Notes: generated from the letters alone by a model not told the origin. 64,000 bases of DNA from Skermanella mucosa (GCF_016765655.2 NZ_CP086106.1:3585001-3649000); one strand, 5' to 3'. Counted from the stretch's first letter, positions 17,477-27,575 are shown. Numbers and translations: made by a program.

Positions 17477-18892
17477 ATGACCGACCAAGCAACACCCAAA
17501 AACGCCGGCAGCGCCGCCAACCAGCTTTGGGGCGGACGCTTCGCAAGCGGACCGTCCTCGATCATGGAACGCATCAACGTGTCGATCGGATTCGATCAGC
17601 GTCTGGCGGTCCAGGACATCGCGGGCTCCAAGGCCCATGCCGCCATGCTGGCCCGGCAGGGCATCATCGGCAAGGACGATGCGTCCAGGATCATCGAAGG
17701 CCTGGACCGCATCGCCAATGAGATTGCCGACGGCGGCTTCACGTTCAAGACCGAACTGGAAGACATCCACATGAACGTGGAGGCGCGGCTCGCCGAACTG
17801 ATCGGCGAGCCGGCCGGCCGGCTGCACACCGCGCGGTCCCGCAACGACCAGGTGGCGACAGACTTCCGCCTGTGGGTGCGCGACGCGCTGGACCGGCTCG
17901 ACGCCGGGCTGAAGGACCTGCAGTCGGCCATGATCGACCTTGCGGAACGGCACACCGACACGGTGATGCCAGGGTTCACCCACCTGCAGACGGCCCAGCC
18001 GGTGACCTTCGGGCACCATCTGCTGGCCTATGTGGAGATGCTGGGCCGCGACCGGGGCCGCATGCGCGATGCCCGCGCGCGGCTGAACGAGTGCCCGCTG
18101 GGATCGGCGGCGCTGGCCGGCACGTCCTTCCCGATCGACCGCCACGGCGTGGCGGAGGCGCTGGGCTTCGACCGGCCCACGGCCAATTCGCTGGACGCCG
18201 TGTCCGACCGGGATTTCGCGCTGGAATATCTCGGCGCCGCGGCGATCTGCGCGGTCCACCTCTCGCGCCTCGCGGAGGAGATCGTGGTCTGGTGCAGCGA
18301 CGCCTTCCGCTTCGTCCGGCTGACCGACGCCTTCACCACCGGCAGCTCGATCATGCCGCAGAAGAAGAACCCGGACGCGGCGGAACTGGTCCGCGCCAAG
18401 TCGGGCCGCGTTATCGGCGCGCTGGGCGGGCTGCTGATCGTCATGAAGGGTCTGCCCCTGGCCTATTCCAAGGACATGCAGGAAGACAAGGAACCGGTGT
18501 TCGAGACCGACGACACGCTCGGGCTGTGCGTCGCCGCGATGGCCGGCATGGTCCGCGACATGACTCCGGACGCCGGCCGGATGCGGGCGGCGACCGAGGC
18601 CGGCTTCATCACCGCGACCGACCTCGCGGACTGGCTGGTGCGGGTGCTGGGGCTGCCGTTCCGCCAAGCCCACCACGTGACCGGACGGATCGTCAAGCTG
18701 GCGGAGGACAGGAATGCCAAGCTGGCCGATCTCAGCCTCGCCGACCTGCAATCGGTCGAGCCGCGCATCACCCAGGCCGTCTTCGACGTGCTGACCGTGG
18801 ACGCCTCGGTCGCCAGCCGGACCAGCTTCGGCGGCACCGCGCCGGAGACCGTGCGCAAGGCGGTGACCGCGGCCCGGGAGCGCTTCCTGTGA
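17477..18892 (+). CDS. argH: Argininosuccinate lyase
   Basis: Cleaves argininosuccinate to arginine and fumarate, the last step of arginine synthesis. The 471-residue protein carries the fumarase/aspartase superfamily signature [12 protein letters not shown] at 289-300, the [14 protein letters not shown] region (118-131) and [16 protein letters not shown] (166-181). The start is taken at ATG 17477, because the region just upstream codes for nothing conserved. Its stop overlaps the GTG start of the small lipoprotein gene, and lysA follows, linking arginine and lysine synthesis in one transcript. Confidence 0.97.
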   Translation: MTDQATPKNAGSAANQLWGGRFASGPSSIMERINVSIGFDQRLAVQDIAGSKAHAAMLARQGIIGKDDASRIIEGLDRIANEIADGGFTFKTELEDIHMNVEARLAELIGEPAGRLHTARSRNDQVATDFRLWVRDALDRLDAGLKDLQSAMIDLAERHTDTVMPGFTHLQTAQPVTFGHHLLAYVEMLGRDRGRMRDARARLNECPLGSAALAGTSFPIDRHGVAEALGFDRPTANSLDAVSDRDFALEYLGAAAICAVHLSRLAEEIVVWCSDAFRFVRLTDAFTTGSSIMPQKKNPDAAELVRAKSGRVIGALGGLLIVMKGLPLAYSKDMQEDKEPVFETDDTLGLCVAAMAGMVRDMTPDAGRMRAATEAGFITATDLADWLVRVLGLPFRQAHHVTGRIVKLAEDRNAKLADLSLADLQSVEPRITQAVFDVLTVDASVASRTSFGGTAPETVRKAVTAARERFL

Positions 18893-19107
18893 GCCGGCCC
18901 GCGTTGCTCCGCCTGGCGGCGGCCGGCCTCGCCGTCCTGGCATTGGCCGGCTGCGGCAAGAAGCCCGGCTATGTCGAGCCGCCCCAGGGCCGCGCCGCCG
19001 ACCGGTTTCCCGGCACCTATCCCAATCCCGCCCTCGATCCGCAGCCGCTGCCGCAGCCCCAGCGGCAGGCCCCGGCCCCGACGCCCACCCAGCCGACCAC
19101 GCCATGA
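18889..19107 (+). CDS. lptM: LptM-like small lipoprotein
   Basis: A 72-residue lipoprotein of the LptM/YifL type. It has a short signal sequence, lipobox LAGC with the lipidated Cys near residue 22, then [12 protein letters not shown] and a long Pro/Gln tail. In E. coli LptM helps the LptDE translocon mature. The GTG start overlaps the argH stop (GTGA) and GGGAG lies 8 nt upstream. The stop overlaps the lysA ATG (ATGA). This coupling between argH and lysA is the usual position of the family. Function here is by family and synteny. Confidence 0.8.
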   Translation: MSRPALLRLAAAGLAVLALAGCGKKPGYVEPPQGRAADRFPGTYPNPALDPQPLPQPQRQAPAPTPTQPTTP

Positions 19108-20372
19108 ACCCTTATTTCACCTATCGCGACGGCGTGCTGCATGCCGAGGACGTGGCGCTGCCCGCCCTCGCGGCGGAAGTCGGCACGCCTTTCTACTGCT
19201 ATTCCTCGGCGGCGCTCGAAGCGAACTACCGCGCCTTCGCCACGGCCTTCGAAGGCACCGACACCGGCATCTGCTACGCCCTGAAGGCGAACTCCAACCT
19301 CGCCGTGATCCGCACACTGGCCAGGATGGGCGCCGGCGCCGATGTGGTATCGGAAGGCGAGATGCGCAGGGCGCTGGCCGGCGGCGTGCCGGCGGACCGG
19401 ATCGTCTTCTCCGGCGTCGGCAAGACGCGCGGCGAGATGCGGGCCGCCCTCGAGGCCGGCATCTTCCAGCTCAACGTCGAGTCCATTCCCGAGCTGGAGG
19501 CCCTGAGCGAGGTCGCGGCCTCGATGGGCCGGACCGCCTCGATCGCGATCCGGGTCAACCCAGACGTGGACGCCCGGACCCATGCCAAGATCGCGACAGG
19601 CAAGAAGGAGAACAAGTTCGGCATCGACATCGACCATGCGCGCGAGATCTATGCCCGCGCCGCCGCGCTGCCGGGAATTGCCCCCGTCGCCGTCGCGGTG
19701 CATATCGGGTCGCAGCTGACCAGCCTGGAGCCCTTCCGCGCCGCCTTCGAGCGGGTCGTGGAGCTGGTCCATGCGCTGCGCGCCGACGGGCACGACATCA
19801 AGCGCCTGGACCTTGGCGGAGGCTTGGGCATCCTGTACCGGGACGAGGAGGTTCCGGCCGTCGGCGCCTATGCCGGGATGGTCCGGAGCATCACCGGCAA
19901 CCTGGGCTGCCACGTGACGCTGGAGCCCGGACGGGCGCTGGTCGGCAACGCCGGCATCCTGGTGACCCGGGTGATCTTCCGGAAGACCGGGCTGCACCGC
20001 GAGTTCCTGATCGTCGACGCGGCGATGAACGACCTGATCCGCCCCTCGCTTTACGATGCCTGGCACACCATCCTTCCTGTGGTCGAACCGTCATCCGACG
20101 CGCCGCGATCGCCGATCGACGTGGTCGGGCCGGTCTGCGAGTCGGGGGATACTTTCGCGGTGCAGCGGGTCCTGCCACATTTGGACCAAGAAGATCTGGT
20201 GGCATTCCTGTCGGCGGGAGCCTACGGCGCGGTGATGTCGTCGAGCTACAACACCCGCCCGCTGATCCCCGAGGTGCTGGTTTCGGGGGGCGACCAAGCG
20301 GTGGTCCGCCGGCGGCCGACCATCGATGAGATGCTGGCGGCGGAACAGGTGCCGGCTTGGCTTGATCCCTGA
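19104..20372 (+). CDS. lysA: Diaminopimelate decarboxylase
   Basis: Converts meso-diaminopimelate to lysine with PLP, the last lysine step. The 422-residue alanine-racemase-fold enzyme has the PLP lysine Lys61 in CYALKANSN, HIGSQ, the phosphate loop LGGGLGI, EPGR, and the active-site CESGD near residue 345. It is translationally coupled to lptM by an ATGA overlap. Confidence 0.97.
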   Translation: MNPYFTYRDGVLHAEDVALPALAAEVGTPFYCYSSAALEANYRAFATAFEGTDTGICYALKANSNLAVIRTLARMGAGADVVSEGEMRRALAGGVPADRIVFSGVGKTRGEMRAALEAGIFQLNVESIPELEALSEVAASMGRTASIAIRVNPDVDARTHAKIATGKKENKFGIDIDHAREIYARAAALPGIAPVAVAVHIGSQLTSLEPFRAAFERVVELVHALRADGHDIKRLDLGGGLGILYRDEEVPAVGAYAGMVRSITGNLGCHVTLEPGRALVGNAGILVTRVIFRKTGLHREFLIVDAAMNDLIRPSLYDAWHTILPVVEPSSDAPRSPIDVVGPVCESGDTFAVQRVLPHLDQEDLVAFLSAGAYGAVMSSSYNTRPLIPEVLVSGGDQAVVRRRPTIDEMLAAEQVPAWLDP

Positions 20373-20412
20373 CGGGACACCGGCAGGCAGCGCACTATTG
20401 GGGGGAAGCGGT

Positions 20413-23052
20413 ATGAACGGGACCGACGATCGCACGCAGAGCCCCACCCGGCGCAAAAGCGCCGCGGGCGAACCGACGTTCCGGCTCGGACTGGCGCGGG
20501 GCGCCCTGGCCTGGGAGCAGCTTTGGCCGGCCCTTTGGCCGGCGGCGGGTGTCGCCGGGCTGTTCATCGCCGTCGCCCTTTTCAACGTGCTGCCCGCGCT
20601 GGGCGGCTGGCTGCACGCGCTGGTGCTCCTGCTGTTCGCCGCGGCCTTCGCCGCCGCCCTGTTCGTCGGCGCGAGACGGATCAGGCTGCCCGACGACTCC
20701 GCCGCGCTGCGCCGGCTGGAGCGGGACAGCGGCCTGACCCACCGGCCGCTGGCCGCCGTCCGCGACAACCTCGCCAGCGGCTCCGACCCGGCGAGCGTCG
20801 AACTGTGGCGGCTCTACCAGGAACGCGCCCGGCAGCGCATGAAGTCGCTGCGGGTCAGGCTGCCCCACCCCAACCTTGCGGCCCGCGACCCCTGGGCCCT
20901 GCGGGCGGCCGTCGGCCTGATCCTGTTCGTCGCGGCGTTCGGAACCTGGGGCGACTGGCGGCCGCGCCTCGCCGCCGCGCTGACCCCCCATCTGGACGGA
21001 TCGGCCGGAACCGCGCAGGCCATGCTGGACGTCTGGGTGACCCCGCCGGACTATACCGGCCTGCCGCCGATCTTCCTGCGGCCCGCCCCGCCCGCACCGG
21101 CGGCGCAGCAGGCTTCGGGAAACGCCGGGGAACCCGCCCCGCAGGCCGGGCCGGTCCAGGTACCGACCGGCAGCGTAGTCCTGGCCCGGGTGACCGGCGG
21201 CACCGGCGTCCCGGCGCTCAACGCCAACGGGACCAGTTCGGCATTCGAGCAGATCGACCAGTCCAGCTATCAGGCCAGCCAGCCTGTCACCACCGGCGGC
21301 ACGATCGAGGTCCAGCAGGACGGCAGGTCGTTGGGGTCATGGCCGATCGCCGTCATTCCCGACACCGCCCCGATCGTGGCGCTGCCCGCGCCGCCGGCCG
21401 CGGGCGAGCGCGGCGCGATGCGTCTGGAATACGAGGCGCGCGACGATTACGGCATCGCCGCCGTCCAGGGCACCGTCCGGCTGAACGGCGACGGCGCCGA
21501 GCCGGGACTGGACCGGACGCCCATCGAGCTTCAGCTTCCACTGCCCGGCGTGCGGCCCAAGGTGGCCCGCAGCACCAGCTTCCACGACCTGACGCCCCAT
21601 CCCTGGGCCGGCCTGCCGGTCACCCTGCGCGTCTCCGCGACCGACGGGGCGGGACAGACCGGCACGACCGAGGACGTGGCCCTGGTACTGCCTGAGCGGG
21701 AGTTCCTCAACCCGGTCGCCCGGGCGATCATCGAGGAGCGCAAGAAGCTGACCCTGCGGCCCGAATCCAGCCGCGAGGAAGTGGCGCGCGGCCTCGGCAT
21801 CATCTCGGCCCGGCCTTTCCAGTTCCGCGACGACGTCGTCGTGTTCCTGTCGCTCCGCTCGGCCGTGGCCCGCCTGTACCTGGACGAGACCCCTGACGCC
21901 GTTCCAGCCATCCAGAAGCTGCTGTGGGACACCGCGTTGCGGGTCGAGGACGGCATGCTGTCGATCGCCGAGCGCAACCTGCGCGATGCAGAGCAGCGGC
22001 TGATGGACGCCCTGGACAGGGAAGCTCCCGACGAGGAGCTTCAGCGCCTGATGGACGAGTTGCAGCAGGCGATGAACGAATTCCTGGATGCCATGGAGGA
22101 GCAGATGCGTCAGGCGATGGAACGGGGCGAACAGCCGCCCCAGATCCCGCCGGAGATGCAGGCCCAGACCATGGACCGCCAGGATCTCCAGCAGATGCTG
22201 GACCAGATGCGCCAGATGGCCGAGACCGGCTCCCGCGAGGCCGCGCGCGAGATGCTCTCCCAGCTCCAGCAGATGCTGGAGAACCTGCGCAACGGCACCA
22301 TGGCCCAGATGCAGCAGAACCAGCAGAACCAGGCCGGGCAGATGATGCAGCAGCTTCAGGACCTCGCCCAGCGCCAGCGGGAGCTGCTCGACCAGAGCTT
22401 CCGCGAATCCCAGCAGGGGCAGGAAGGACAGGAAGGACAGGAGGGCCAACAGGGTCAGCAGGGACAACAAGGGCAGCAGGGCCAGATGCCCAGCCGGCAG
22501 CAGCGCCCCGGCCAGCGCGGCCAGCAGGGGCAGCAGGGACAACAGGGTCAGCAGGGCCAGGGCTCGGCCAGCGCCGCCCAGCAGGAGGCGTTGCGGCGCG
22601 AACTGGGCGAGCTGATGCGCCAGCTGGGCGAGATGGGCGGGGAGATCCCGCGGCCCCTCGGCCGGGCCGAGCGCGCCATGCGGGAAGCCGGACAGGCGCT
22701 TGAGCAGGGCATGCCCGGCGCCGCCGTCCCGCCGCAGACCCAGGCGCTGGACGAGCTTCAGCAGGGGCTGCAGTCCATGGCGGAGCAGATGGCCCAGCAG
22801 ATGATGATGGGCCAGCAGCCGGGCCAGATGCCCGGCCAGCAGCAGATGCAGCAGTCGAACCGCGGCCGCGACCCGCTCGGTCGTCCCCTGCCCGGCTTCG
22901 GCCGCGCGGACACCAACGACGTGCGGATCCCCGAGCAGTCCGACCTGCAGCGCGCCCGGGAGATCCTGGACGAACTCCGCCGCCGCGCCGGCGAGTTCAA
23001 CCGCCCGCAGCTGGAGCTTGACTATATCGACCGCCTGCTTCGGCGTTTCTAA
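20413..23052 (+). CDS. TIGR02302/DUF4175-type large membrane protein
   Basis: An 879-residue protein of unknown function with three N-terminal membrane segments (about 43-60, 66-86 and 160-178) and a very long following region. Residues about 500-800 are rich in Gln, Met and Glu and predicted helical. A low-complexity run of Gly-Gln-Gln and Gly-Gln-Glu units spans about 666-716 (DNA 22411-22560). The layout and length match the alphaproteobacterial TIGR02302 family. The ATG at 20413 follows GGGGGAAG. It lies 40 nt after lysA and may be cotranscribed; a cell-envelope role is plausible but unproven. Confidence 0.82.
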   Translation: MNGTDDRTQSPTRRKSAAGEPTFRLGLARGALAWEQLWPALWPAAGVAGLFIAVALFNVLPALGGWLHALVLLLFAAAFAAALFVGARRIRLPDDSAALRRLERDSGLTHRPLAAVRDNLASGSDPASVELWRLYQERARQRMKSLRVRLPHPNLAARDPWALRAAVGLILFVAAFGTWGDWRPRLAAALTPHLDGSAGTAQAMLDVWVTPPDYTGLPPIFLRPAPPAPAAQQASGNAGEPAPQAGPVQVPTGSVVLARVTGGTGVPALNANGTSSAFEQIDQSSYQASQPVTTGGTIEVQQDGRSLGSWPIAVIPDTAPIVALPAPPAAGERGAMRLEYEARDDYGIAAVQGTVRLNGDGAEPGLDRTPIELQLPLPGVRPKVARSTSFHDLTPHPWAGLPVTLRVSATDGAGQTGTTEDVALVLPEREFLNPVARAIIEERKKLTLRPESSREEVARGLGIISARPFQFRDDVVVFLSLRSAVARLYLDETPDAVPAIQKLLWDTALRVEDGMLSIAERNLRDAEQRLMDALDREAPDEELQRLMDELQQAMNEFLDAMEEQMRQAMERGEQPPQIPPEMQAQTMDRQDLQQMLDQMRQMAETGSREAAREMLSQLQQMLENLRNGTMAQMQQNQQNQAGQMMQQLQDLAQRQRELLDQSFRESQQGQEGQEGQEGQQGQQGQQGQQGQMPSRQQRPGQRGQQGQQGQQGQQGQGSASAAQQEALRRELGELMRQLGEMGGEIPRPLGRAERAMREAGQALEQGMPGAAVPPQTQALDELQQGLQSMAEQMAQQMMMGQQPGQMPGQQQMQQSNRGRDPLGRPLPGFGRADTNDVRIPEQSDLQRAREILDELRRRAGEFNRPQLELDYIDRLLRRF

Positions 23053-23119
23053 AGTGGTGCCCGGTCAGGTTAATCCGGCCGGGACAGCCCAACGCATCGC
23101 GGCACGTTGAACGGCCGGC

Positions 23120-23515
23120 TCAGCCCCTGCCGCCGAGCCCAAGCGCGGCGCGGGCGGCGGCGCAGATCTCCTGAAGGCTGAAGGGCTTGGGAAGCACCGC
23201 GTGTATCAGGGCTTCCAGGTTGCGGGCGCGGGTGTGCTCCGCCGGATAGCCCGTGATCAGGAGGATCCTTATCCCCGGCCGGCGCTTCGCGGCGCTGAGC
23301 GCCAGCGAGATGCCGTCCACGACCGGCATGACGATGTCGGCGACCAGCAGGTCGTAAGGCTCGGTGTTCAGCGCCTGGAGGGCTTGCTGGCCGTCCTCCA
23401 CATCCGTCACGGCGAAGCCCGCATGGCGGAGCGCGCGGGTGACGAAGGCGCGCACGGCGGGATCGTCCTCGGCGACAATGACCCGGTAGGCTGGGTTTCC
23501 CGGAACTTCACTCAT
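23120..23515 (-). CDS. CpdR-like single-domain response regulator
   Basis: A 131-residue stand-alone receiver domain. The acidic pocket Glu16-Asp17-Asp18, phosphoacceptor Asp60 in LLVADIVMP, Thr88 and Lys110 in LPKPF are all present. There is no output domain. The sequence is close to CpdR, which in Caulobacter controls ClpXP proteolysis through the CckA-ChpT phosphorelay. The start at 23515 removes an unconserved extension. Identity as CpdR itself is likely but other short receivers exist. Confidence 0.8.
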   Translation of the reverse strand: MSEVPGNPAYRVIVAEDDPAVRAFVTRALRHAGFAVTDVEDGQQALQALNTEPYDLLVADIVMPVVDGISLALSAAKRRPGIRILLITGYPAEHTRARNLEALIHAVLPKPFSLQEICAAARAALGLGGRG

Positions 23516-23624
23516 CGACTGCTGAACCCGCCGCTGCCCTGAACGATTCAGCCTCCAGTTAGCCACGGGGACAGGTGCCGGTCCACGACGCCGGCGAAGG
23601 ACAGGGTTCCGCGCCCGGAGTAGT

Positions 23625-24299
23625 TCAGCCGCCGGCGCCCTGTTGGAAGGTGATGGCGATTTCGGCGATCACGCCGGGCGGCTCGCGCATCTCGCTCTGG
23701 AAGGTCGCGATTTCGCCGGGAAGCAGCGTCTCGTGCGAGGCGGTGAAGCTCCAGTCGCCGACCGGCGTCTTGTCCGGCCCCAGCGTCACCGCGCGGAGCG
23801 GCGGCACCGGTCGCTCCCGGTCGGAAATGTTGGCGATCTGCCCTTCGATCACGAGGATCGTAATGCCGTCCTCGACCCGCTTCTCCGACCGGACGTTCTG
23901 GAGCTGGAGGCCGGCACCCAGCGCCTCGACCGGCAGGCCGATGGTCTCGAACAGCAGCGCGGAGGGAGGCCAGACCTCCGCGATCTCCTGCCGCATGAAC
24001 AATCCGCCGGCCAGCAGCAACACGACCGCCGCCGCAGCGGAGACGATCAGCGGGGTTTTCGACCTGGGTTTCTGCGGCACGGGCTTGCGGATCGCCGGCA
24101 GGTTGGACCCGGCCGGGATCGGCTTGACCTCGATCTCCTCCGGCGGGGGCGCCAGATCGACGGGCTTGGGCATGTCCACCGGCGGACGCTGCATCCAGCT
24201 GTGGCCGCACTTGGCGCAACGCACCATGCGCCCATCCCTGCCCAGGGTGGCGGGATCGACCAGGTAACGGGTAGAACAGGCCGGGCAGGTGAGAATCAT
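23625..24299 (-). CDS. MJ0042-type zinc-ribbon membrane protein
   Basis: A 224-residue protein starting with a zinc ribbon: Cys5, Cys8, Cys28 and Cys31 (CPAC and CAKC). A Pro-rich linker follows, then one membrane segment (83-102) and a C-terminal domain resembling DUF3426. Proteins of this build are common beside ftsE in alphaproteobacteria, and the ribbon is thought to face the cytoplasm. Function is unknown. It is divergent from ftsE across a 165-nt gap. Confidence 0.85.
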   Translation of the reverse strand: MILTCPACSTRYLVDPATLGRDGRMVRCAKCGHSWMQRPPVDMPKPVDLAPPPEEIEVKPIPAGSNLPAIRKPVPQKPRSKTPLIVSAAAAVVLLLAGGLFMRQEIAEVWPPSALLFETIGLPVEALGAGLQLQNVRSEKRVEDGITILVIEGQIANISDRERPVPPLRAVTLGPDKTPVGDWSFTASHETLLPGEIATFQSEMREPPGVIAEIAITFQQGAGG

Positions 24300-24464
24300 A
24301 AAAGCTATGAAGAAATCGTGGAATCGCAGGATGTCTTATAGAAACTAAGGAGGTATTAAGCAAGTCGGGGGCTTGCTTCATATGCCGAAGCGCCGCTGGT
24401 ATAGACGCCTCCGGGCGCGCCGTGCGATGCTGCCCGCCGTCCAGGGTTGCGAAGGTGAGAGGAT

Positions 24465-25151
24465 TTGATTCGTTTTGAGAATGTCGGCATGCGCTACGGC
24501 AATGGGCCGGAAGTGCTGCGGGACGTCAGCTTCACGTTGGAACCCGGGACGTTCCATTTCCTGACCGGCGCCAGCGGCGCCGGCAAGTCCTCGCTGCTGC
24601 GCCTGATGTATCTGGCGCACCGGCCTTCGCGCGGGCTGATCACCATGTTCGGCCACGATATCGCGTCGCTGAAGCGGGGAGAGCTGCCGCCGCTGCGCCG
24701 CCGCATCGGCGTGGTCTTCCAGAATTTCCGGCTGCTCGACCACCTCTCGGCGCTCGACAACGTGGCATTGCCACTGCGGGTCGCCGGGGCGCGCGAGTCC
24801 CAGGTGCGGGAGCATGTGGCGGAGCTTCTGAGCTGGGTCGGCCTGGGCGACCACCTGAACGACAAGCCGGCCACCCTGTCGGGCGGCCAGCAGCAACGGG
24901 TCGCCATCGCGCGGGCGGTCATCACGCGGCCCAGCCTGTTGCTCGCCGACGAGCCGACCGGCAACGTCGACGACAGGATCGGCATGCGCCTGCTCCATCT
25001 GTTCGAGGAACTGAACAAGCTCGGCACGACCATCGTGATCGCCACGCATAACGAGATGATGATAGAACGGTTCGGCTACGCCCGCATGGTGCTCGACAAG
25101 GGCATGCTCCAGCATCTGCCGCGGGGCGGCGGCGCAACCCGGATCGCCTGA
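24465..25151 (+). CDS. ftsE: Cell division ATP-binding protein FtsE
   Basis: The ATPase of the FtsEX complex, which couples the divisome to peptidoglycan hydrolase activation. The 228-residue ABC protein has Walker [10 protein letters not shown] (35-43), a Q-loop in VFQNFRLL, signature LSGGQQQR and Walker [11 protein letters not shown]. It begins with TTG, preceded by GAAGGTGAGAGGA; no ATG fits before the conserved [12 protein letters not shown]. ftsX overlaps its stop. E. coli FtsEX controls amidases through EnvC; a related LytM protein (nlpD) is encoded at 60-61 kb. Confidence 0.95.
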   Translation: MIRFENVGMRYGNGPEVLRDVSFTLEPGTFHFLTGASGAGKSSLLRLMYLAHRPSRGLITMFGHDIASLKRGELPPLRRRIGVVFQNFRLLDHLSALDNVALPLRVAGARESQVREHVAELLSWVGLGDHLNDKPATLSGGQQQRVAIARAVITRPSLLLADEPTGNVDDRIGMRLLHLFEELNKLGTTIVIATHNEMMIERFGYARMVLDKGMLQHLPRGGGATRIA

Positions 25152-26032
25152 TGTTCCGCACCCACTACGATCTGCCGCTTCAACGCGACGTGACGGGAAG
25201 ATTCCTGCCCTGGATCATCGCCCTGATGGTCTATCTGGCGATCCTGGCCATGGCGGGGTCCATGGTGCTGTCCGACATGGCGCAACGCTGGGACCGCGGC
25301 CTCGCCGGAACCCTGACCGTCCAGGTCCCGCCGCTGCCCGAGGGAACGCCGACCCTGGATGAACGCGTCCAATCCGCGTTGGGAGTGCTTCGCGCCACCC
25401 CGGGGATCGCGAGGGCCGAGGCCCTGCCCCGCCAGGACCTCCAGGGCCTGCTGGAGCCGTGGCTGGGCACCGGCGCGCTGAACGCCGACCTGCCGGTACC
25501 CGCCATGATCGACGTGGCCCTGGCCGGCGGCAGGATCGACATGAACGGCCTCGCCCAGCGGCTCCGCGCGGCGGTACCCGGATCCCAGCTGGACGACCAT
25601 GCGGCATGGCTCAAGGACCTGCTGGCGATCGCCCGGGCGGTCGAGGCGTTGGCCCTGGGTATCCTGGCGCTGGTCGGCGGCGCCGCGGTCGCGACGGTGA
25701 TCTTCGTCTCCCGCGCGGGGCTCGCGATCCATGGGCAGGTGGTCGAGCTGCTGCATGTCATGGGAGCGCCGGACCGCTATGTCGCCCGGCAGTTCCAGAG
25801 CCACGTGCTGGGGCTCGCGATACGCGGCGGCGTCATCGGGACGGTGCTGGCGGCGGCGACCCTGATCGCCCTGAAGCGCGCCGGAGGGGAGTATGCGGCC
25901 GGCCTGATGCCCGACATGGCGCTGGACCAGCTTCAGCTGGCGTCGCTGGCCGCCGTCCCGGCGATCGCGGCCGTCCTGGCGGCGGTGACGGCCCGCATCA
26001 CCGTCATGCGCGCCCTGGCGCGAATGCCGTGA
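25151..26032 (+). CDS. ftsX: Cell division protein FtsX
   Basis: The four-TM permease-like partner of FtsE, 293 residues. The first membrane helix is at about 18-38, then comes the periplasmic domain (about 40-165), and three helices fill the C-terminal third. The ATG overlaps the ftsE TGA (TGATG). The stop overlaps the GTG of the YdcF-like gene. FtsX transmits ATP hydrolysis by FtsE to periplasmic amidase activators. Confidence 0.93.
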   Translation: MFRTHYDLPLQRDVTGRFLPWIIALMVYLAILAMAGSMVLSDMAQRWDRGLAGTLTVQVPPLPEGTPTLDERVQSALGVLRATPGIARAEALPRQDLQGLLEPWLGTGALNADLPVPAMIDVALAGGRIDMNGLAQRLRAAVPGSQLDDHAAWLKDLLAIARAVEALALGILALVGGAAVATVIFVSRAGLAIHGQVVELLHVMGAPDRYVARQFQSHVLGLAIRGGVIGTVLAAATLIALKRAGGEYAAGLMPDMALDQLQLASLAAVPAIAAVLAAVTARITVMRALARMP

Positions 26033-26631
26033 TCCTGGCGCAGCGCGTCGCGCGCGTGCTGCTGCCGCCGGCCGCGTTGCTGGGTCTGGCCCTGGCCTGC
26101 TGGTTCGGCGGGCTTGTCTGGTTCGCCCAGACCATCCCGAGGGAAGACGGCTGGGCCGACCGGGCGACCGACGCCATCGTCGTGCTGACCGGCGGCAGCG
26201 AGCGGATCAGCACGGGGGTCCAGCTCCTGTCACGCGGCCTGGGGCGGACCCTGTTCGTGTCCGGGGTTCACCAGGGCGTCGACCTGAGGGAGATGCTGCG
26301 GGCAGCCAAGGTGGAGCCGAGCACCCTGGAATGCTGCATCGTGCTGGGGTACGAGGCCGGGGATACGGTCGGCAACGCGGCTGAGACGGCGGCCTGGATG
26401 CAGAGCCGGCATTACGACTCACTGCGCTTGGTGACCTCGAACTACCATATGCGGCGCAGCCTCCTGGAGTTCGGCATAGCGATGCCGCAGGTCGATGTGG
26501 TACCGCACCCCGTCGCCCCCGATGCGGTCAAGCTGGCCGATTGGTGGCGCTGGCCGGGAACGCTGGCGCTGATCGTCAACGAATACAACAAATACCTTTA
26601 CGCCCTGGCGCGCTACTCGCTGCTGGCCTGA
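26029..26631 (+). CDS. YdcF/ElyC-family envelope protein
   Basis: A 200-residue DUF218 (YdcF/SanA/ElyC) protein. An N-terminal membrane segment (about 10-32) precedes the conserved DAIVVLTGG, LFVSGVHQG, and the motif GNAAETAAWMQ then LVTSNYHMRRS. Family members affect peptidoglycan or the lipid carrier, but their biochemical activity is unsettled. The GTG start overlaps the ftsX TGA and has no obvious ribosome site, so translation probably depends on coupling. Confidence 0.85.
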   Translation: MILAQRVARVLLPPAALLGLALACWFGGLVWFAQTIPREDGWADRATDAIVVLTGGSERISTGVQLLSRGLGRTLFVSGVHQGVDLREMLRAAKVEPSTLECCIVLGYEAGDTVGNAAETAAWMQSRHYDSLRLVTSNYHMRRSLLEFGIAMPQVDVVPHPVAPDAVKLADWWRWPGTLALIVNEYNKYLYALARYSLLA

Positions 26632-26651
26632 CGCCGCGCCCTGGGCAGGAA

Positions 26652-27575
26652 ATGATCGGATCCATGCCAAAACCACCCCGCCCCCATCCCCGGCCCGGCA
26701 AGCCCGCGGGCGCTCCCCGGTTCAAACCGGCGGGCCGCCGTGCTCCCGGCAGGCCCGCTCCCGAGCTGACCGACCGGCCCGAGCGGCCCGAGGCGCCCCA
26801 GGAGAAGCTGCTCCGGATCACCGGACTGCCGGCGGTCTCCGCGCTTTTCCAGCGCAACGGCCGGCTGGTCGAGCGCCTGTTCTTCGACGAGCGGAACGCC
26901 GCAGCCGTCGCCGGCTTCTGCCGGGACCTGGCGAAGGCGCGCAAGCCCTACCGTCAGGTCGATGCCGACGAGCTGGCGCGGGTCGCGGGAACCGTCCTGC
27001 ACGGCGGGGTCGTGGCGGTGACCCGACCCCGTCCCCTCCCCGCGTTCGATCCGGCCGAAGCCTCCCGTTGGGCCGCGGAGGGCAAGCCGCTGCTGATCCT
27101 GGACGGCATCGGCAATCCGCACAACCTGGGTGCCATCGTGCGGACGGCGGCGTTCTTCGGGCTGGAGCGGATCGTCATATCCGACCATCCGGCGCAGGCC
27201 GGTCCGTCGGAAGCGAGCTACCGGGTCGCCGAGGGCGGCATGGAGCATGTTCGGCTCTACCGCGCGACCGGATTCGCGCGGGTGCTGAAGCAGCTGGCGT
27301 CGAGCTACCGGGTGCTGGGAACCGCGCTGGGGCGCGGCGAATCGCTGGATCAGCCCGCCGACCGCCGGCCCACCGCCATCGTGCTCGGCAACGAGGAGGA
27401 CGGCCTGGGGCGCGAAACCCTGGATGCCTGCGAGGGAGTCGTGACCCTGTCGGGGTCCGGCCGCGTCCAGTCGCTCAACGTCGCCGCCACCGCGGCCATC
27501 CTGATCCACGATCTGACGAGGGCGCGACCCTCCGGCCGCCAAGCCGGACTGGCGTCCGGAGCCCGGGCGCGCTAG
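26652..27575 (+). CDS. TrmH/SpoU-family RNA methyltransferase
   Basis: A 307-residue SPOUT methyltransferase that should 2'-O-methylate ribose in rRNA or tRNA with S-adenosylmethionine. A basic Pro/Arg-rich tail (1-45) precedes the substrate-binding domain (about 50-135). The catalytic domain has LDGIGNPHNLGAIVRTAAFFG, IVLGNEEDGLG and the knot motif SLNVAATAAILIHDL. The exact RNA target cannot be told. ATG 26664 is an alternative start; the ribosome site AGGA is too close to 26652 to decide. Confidence 0.88.
   Translation: MIGSMPKPPRPHPRPGKPAGAPRFKPAGRRAPGRPAPELTDRPERPEAPQEKLLRITGLPAVSALFQRNGRLVERLFFDERNAAAVAGFCRDLAKARKPYRQVDADELARVAGTVLHGGVVAVTRPRPLPAFDPAEASRWAAEGKPLLILDGIGNPHNLGAIVRTAAFFGLERIVISDHPAQAGPSEASYRVAEGGMEHVRLYRATGFARVLKQLASSYRVLGTALGRGESLDQPADRRPTAIVLGNEEDGLGRETLDACEGVVTLSGSGRVQSLNVAATAAILIHDLTRARPSGRQAGLASGARAR

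Noticed and set aside
22411-22560. CRISPR-like or tandem-repeat array
   Set aside because: The repetition is coding low complexity of Gln/Gly units in frame with a long gene; there are no equal spacers.
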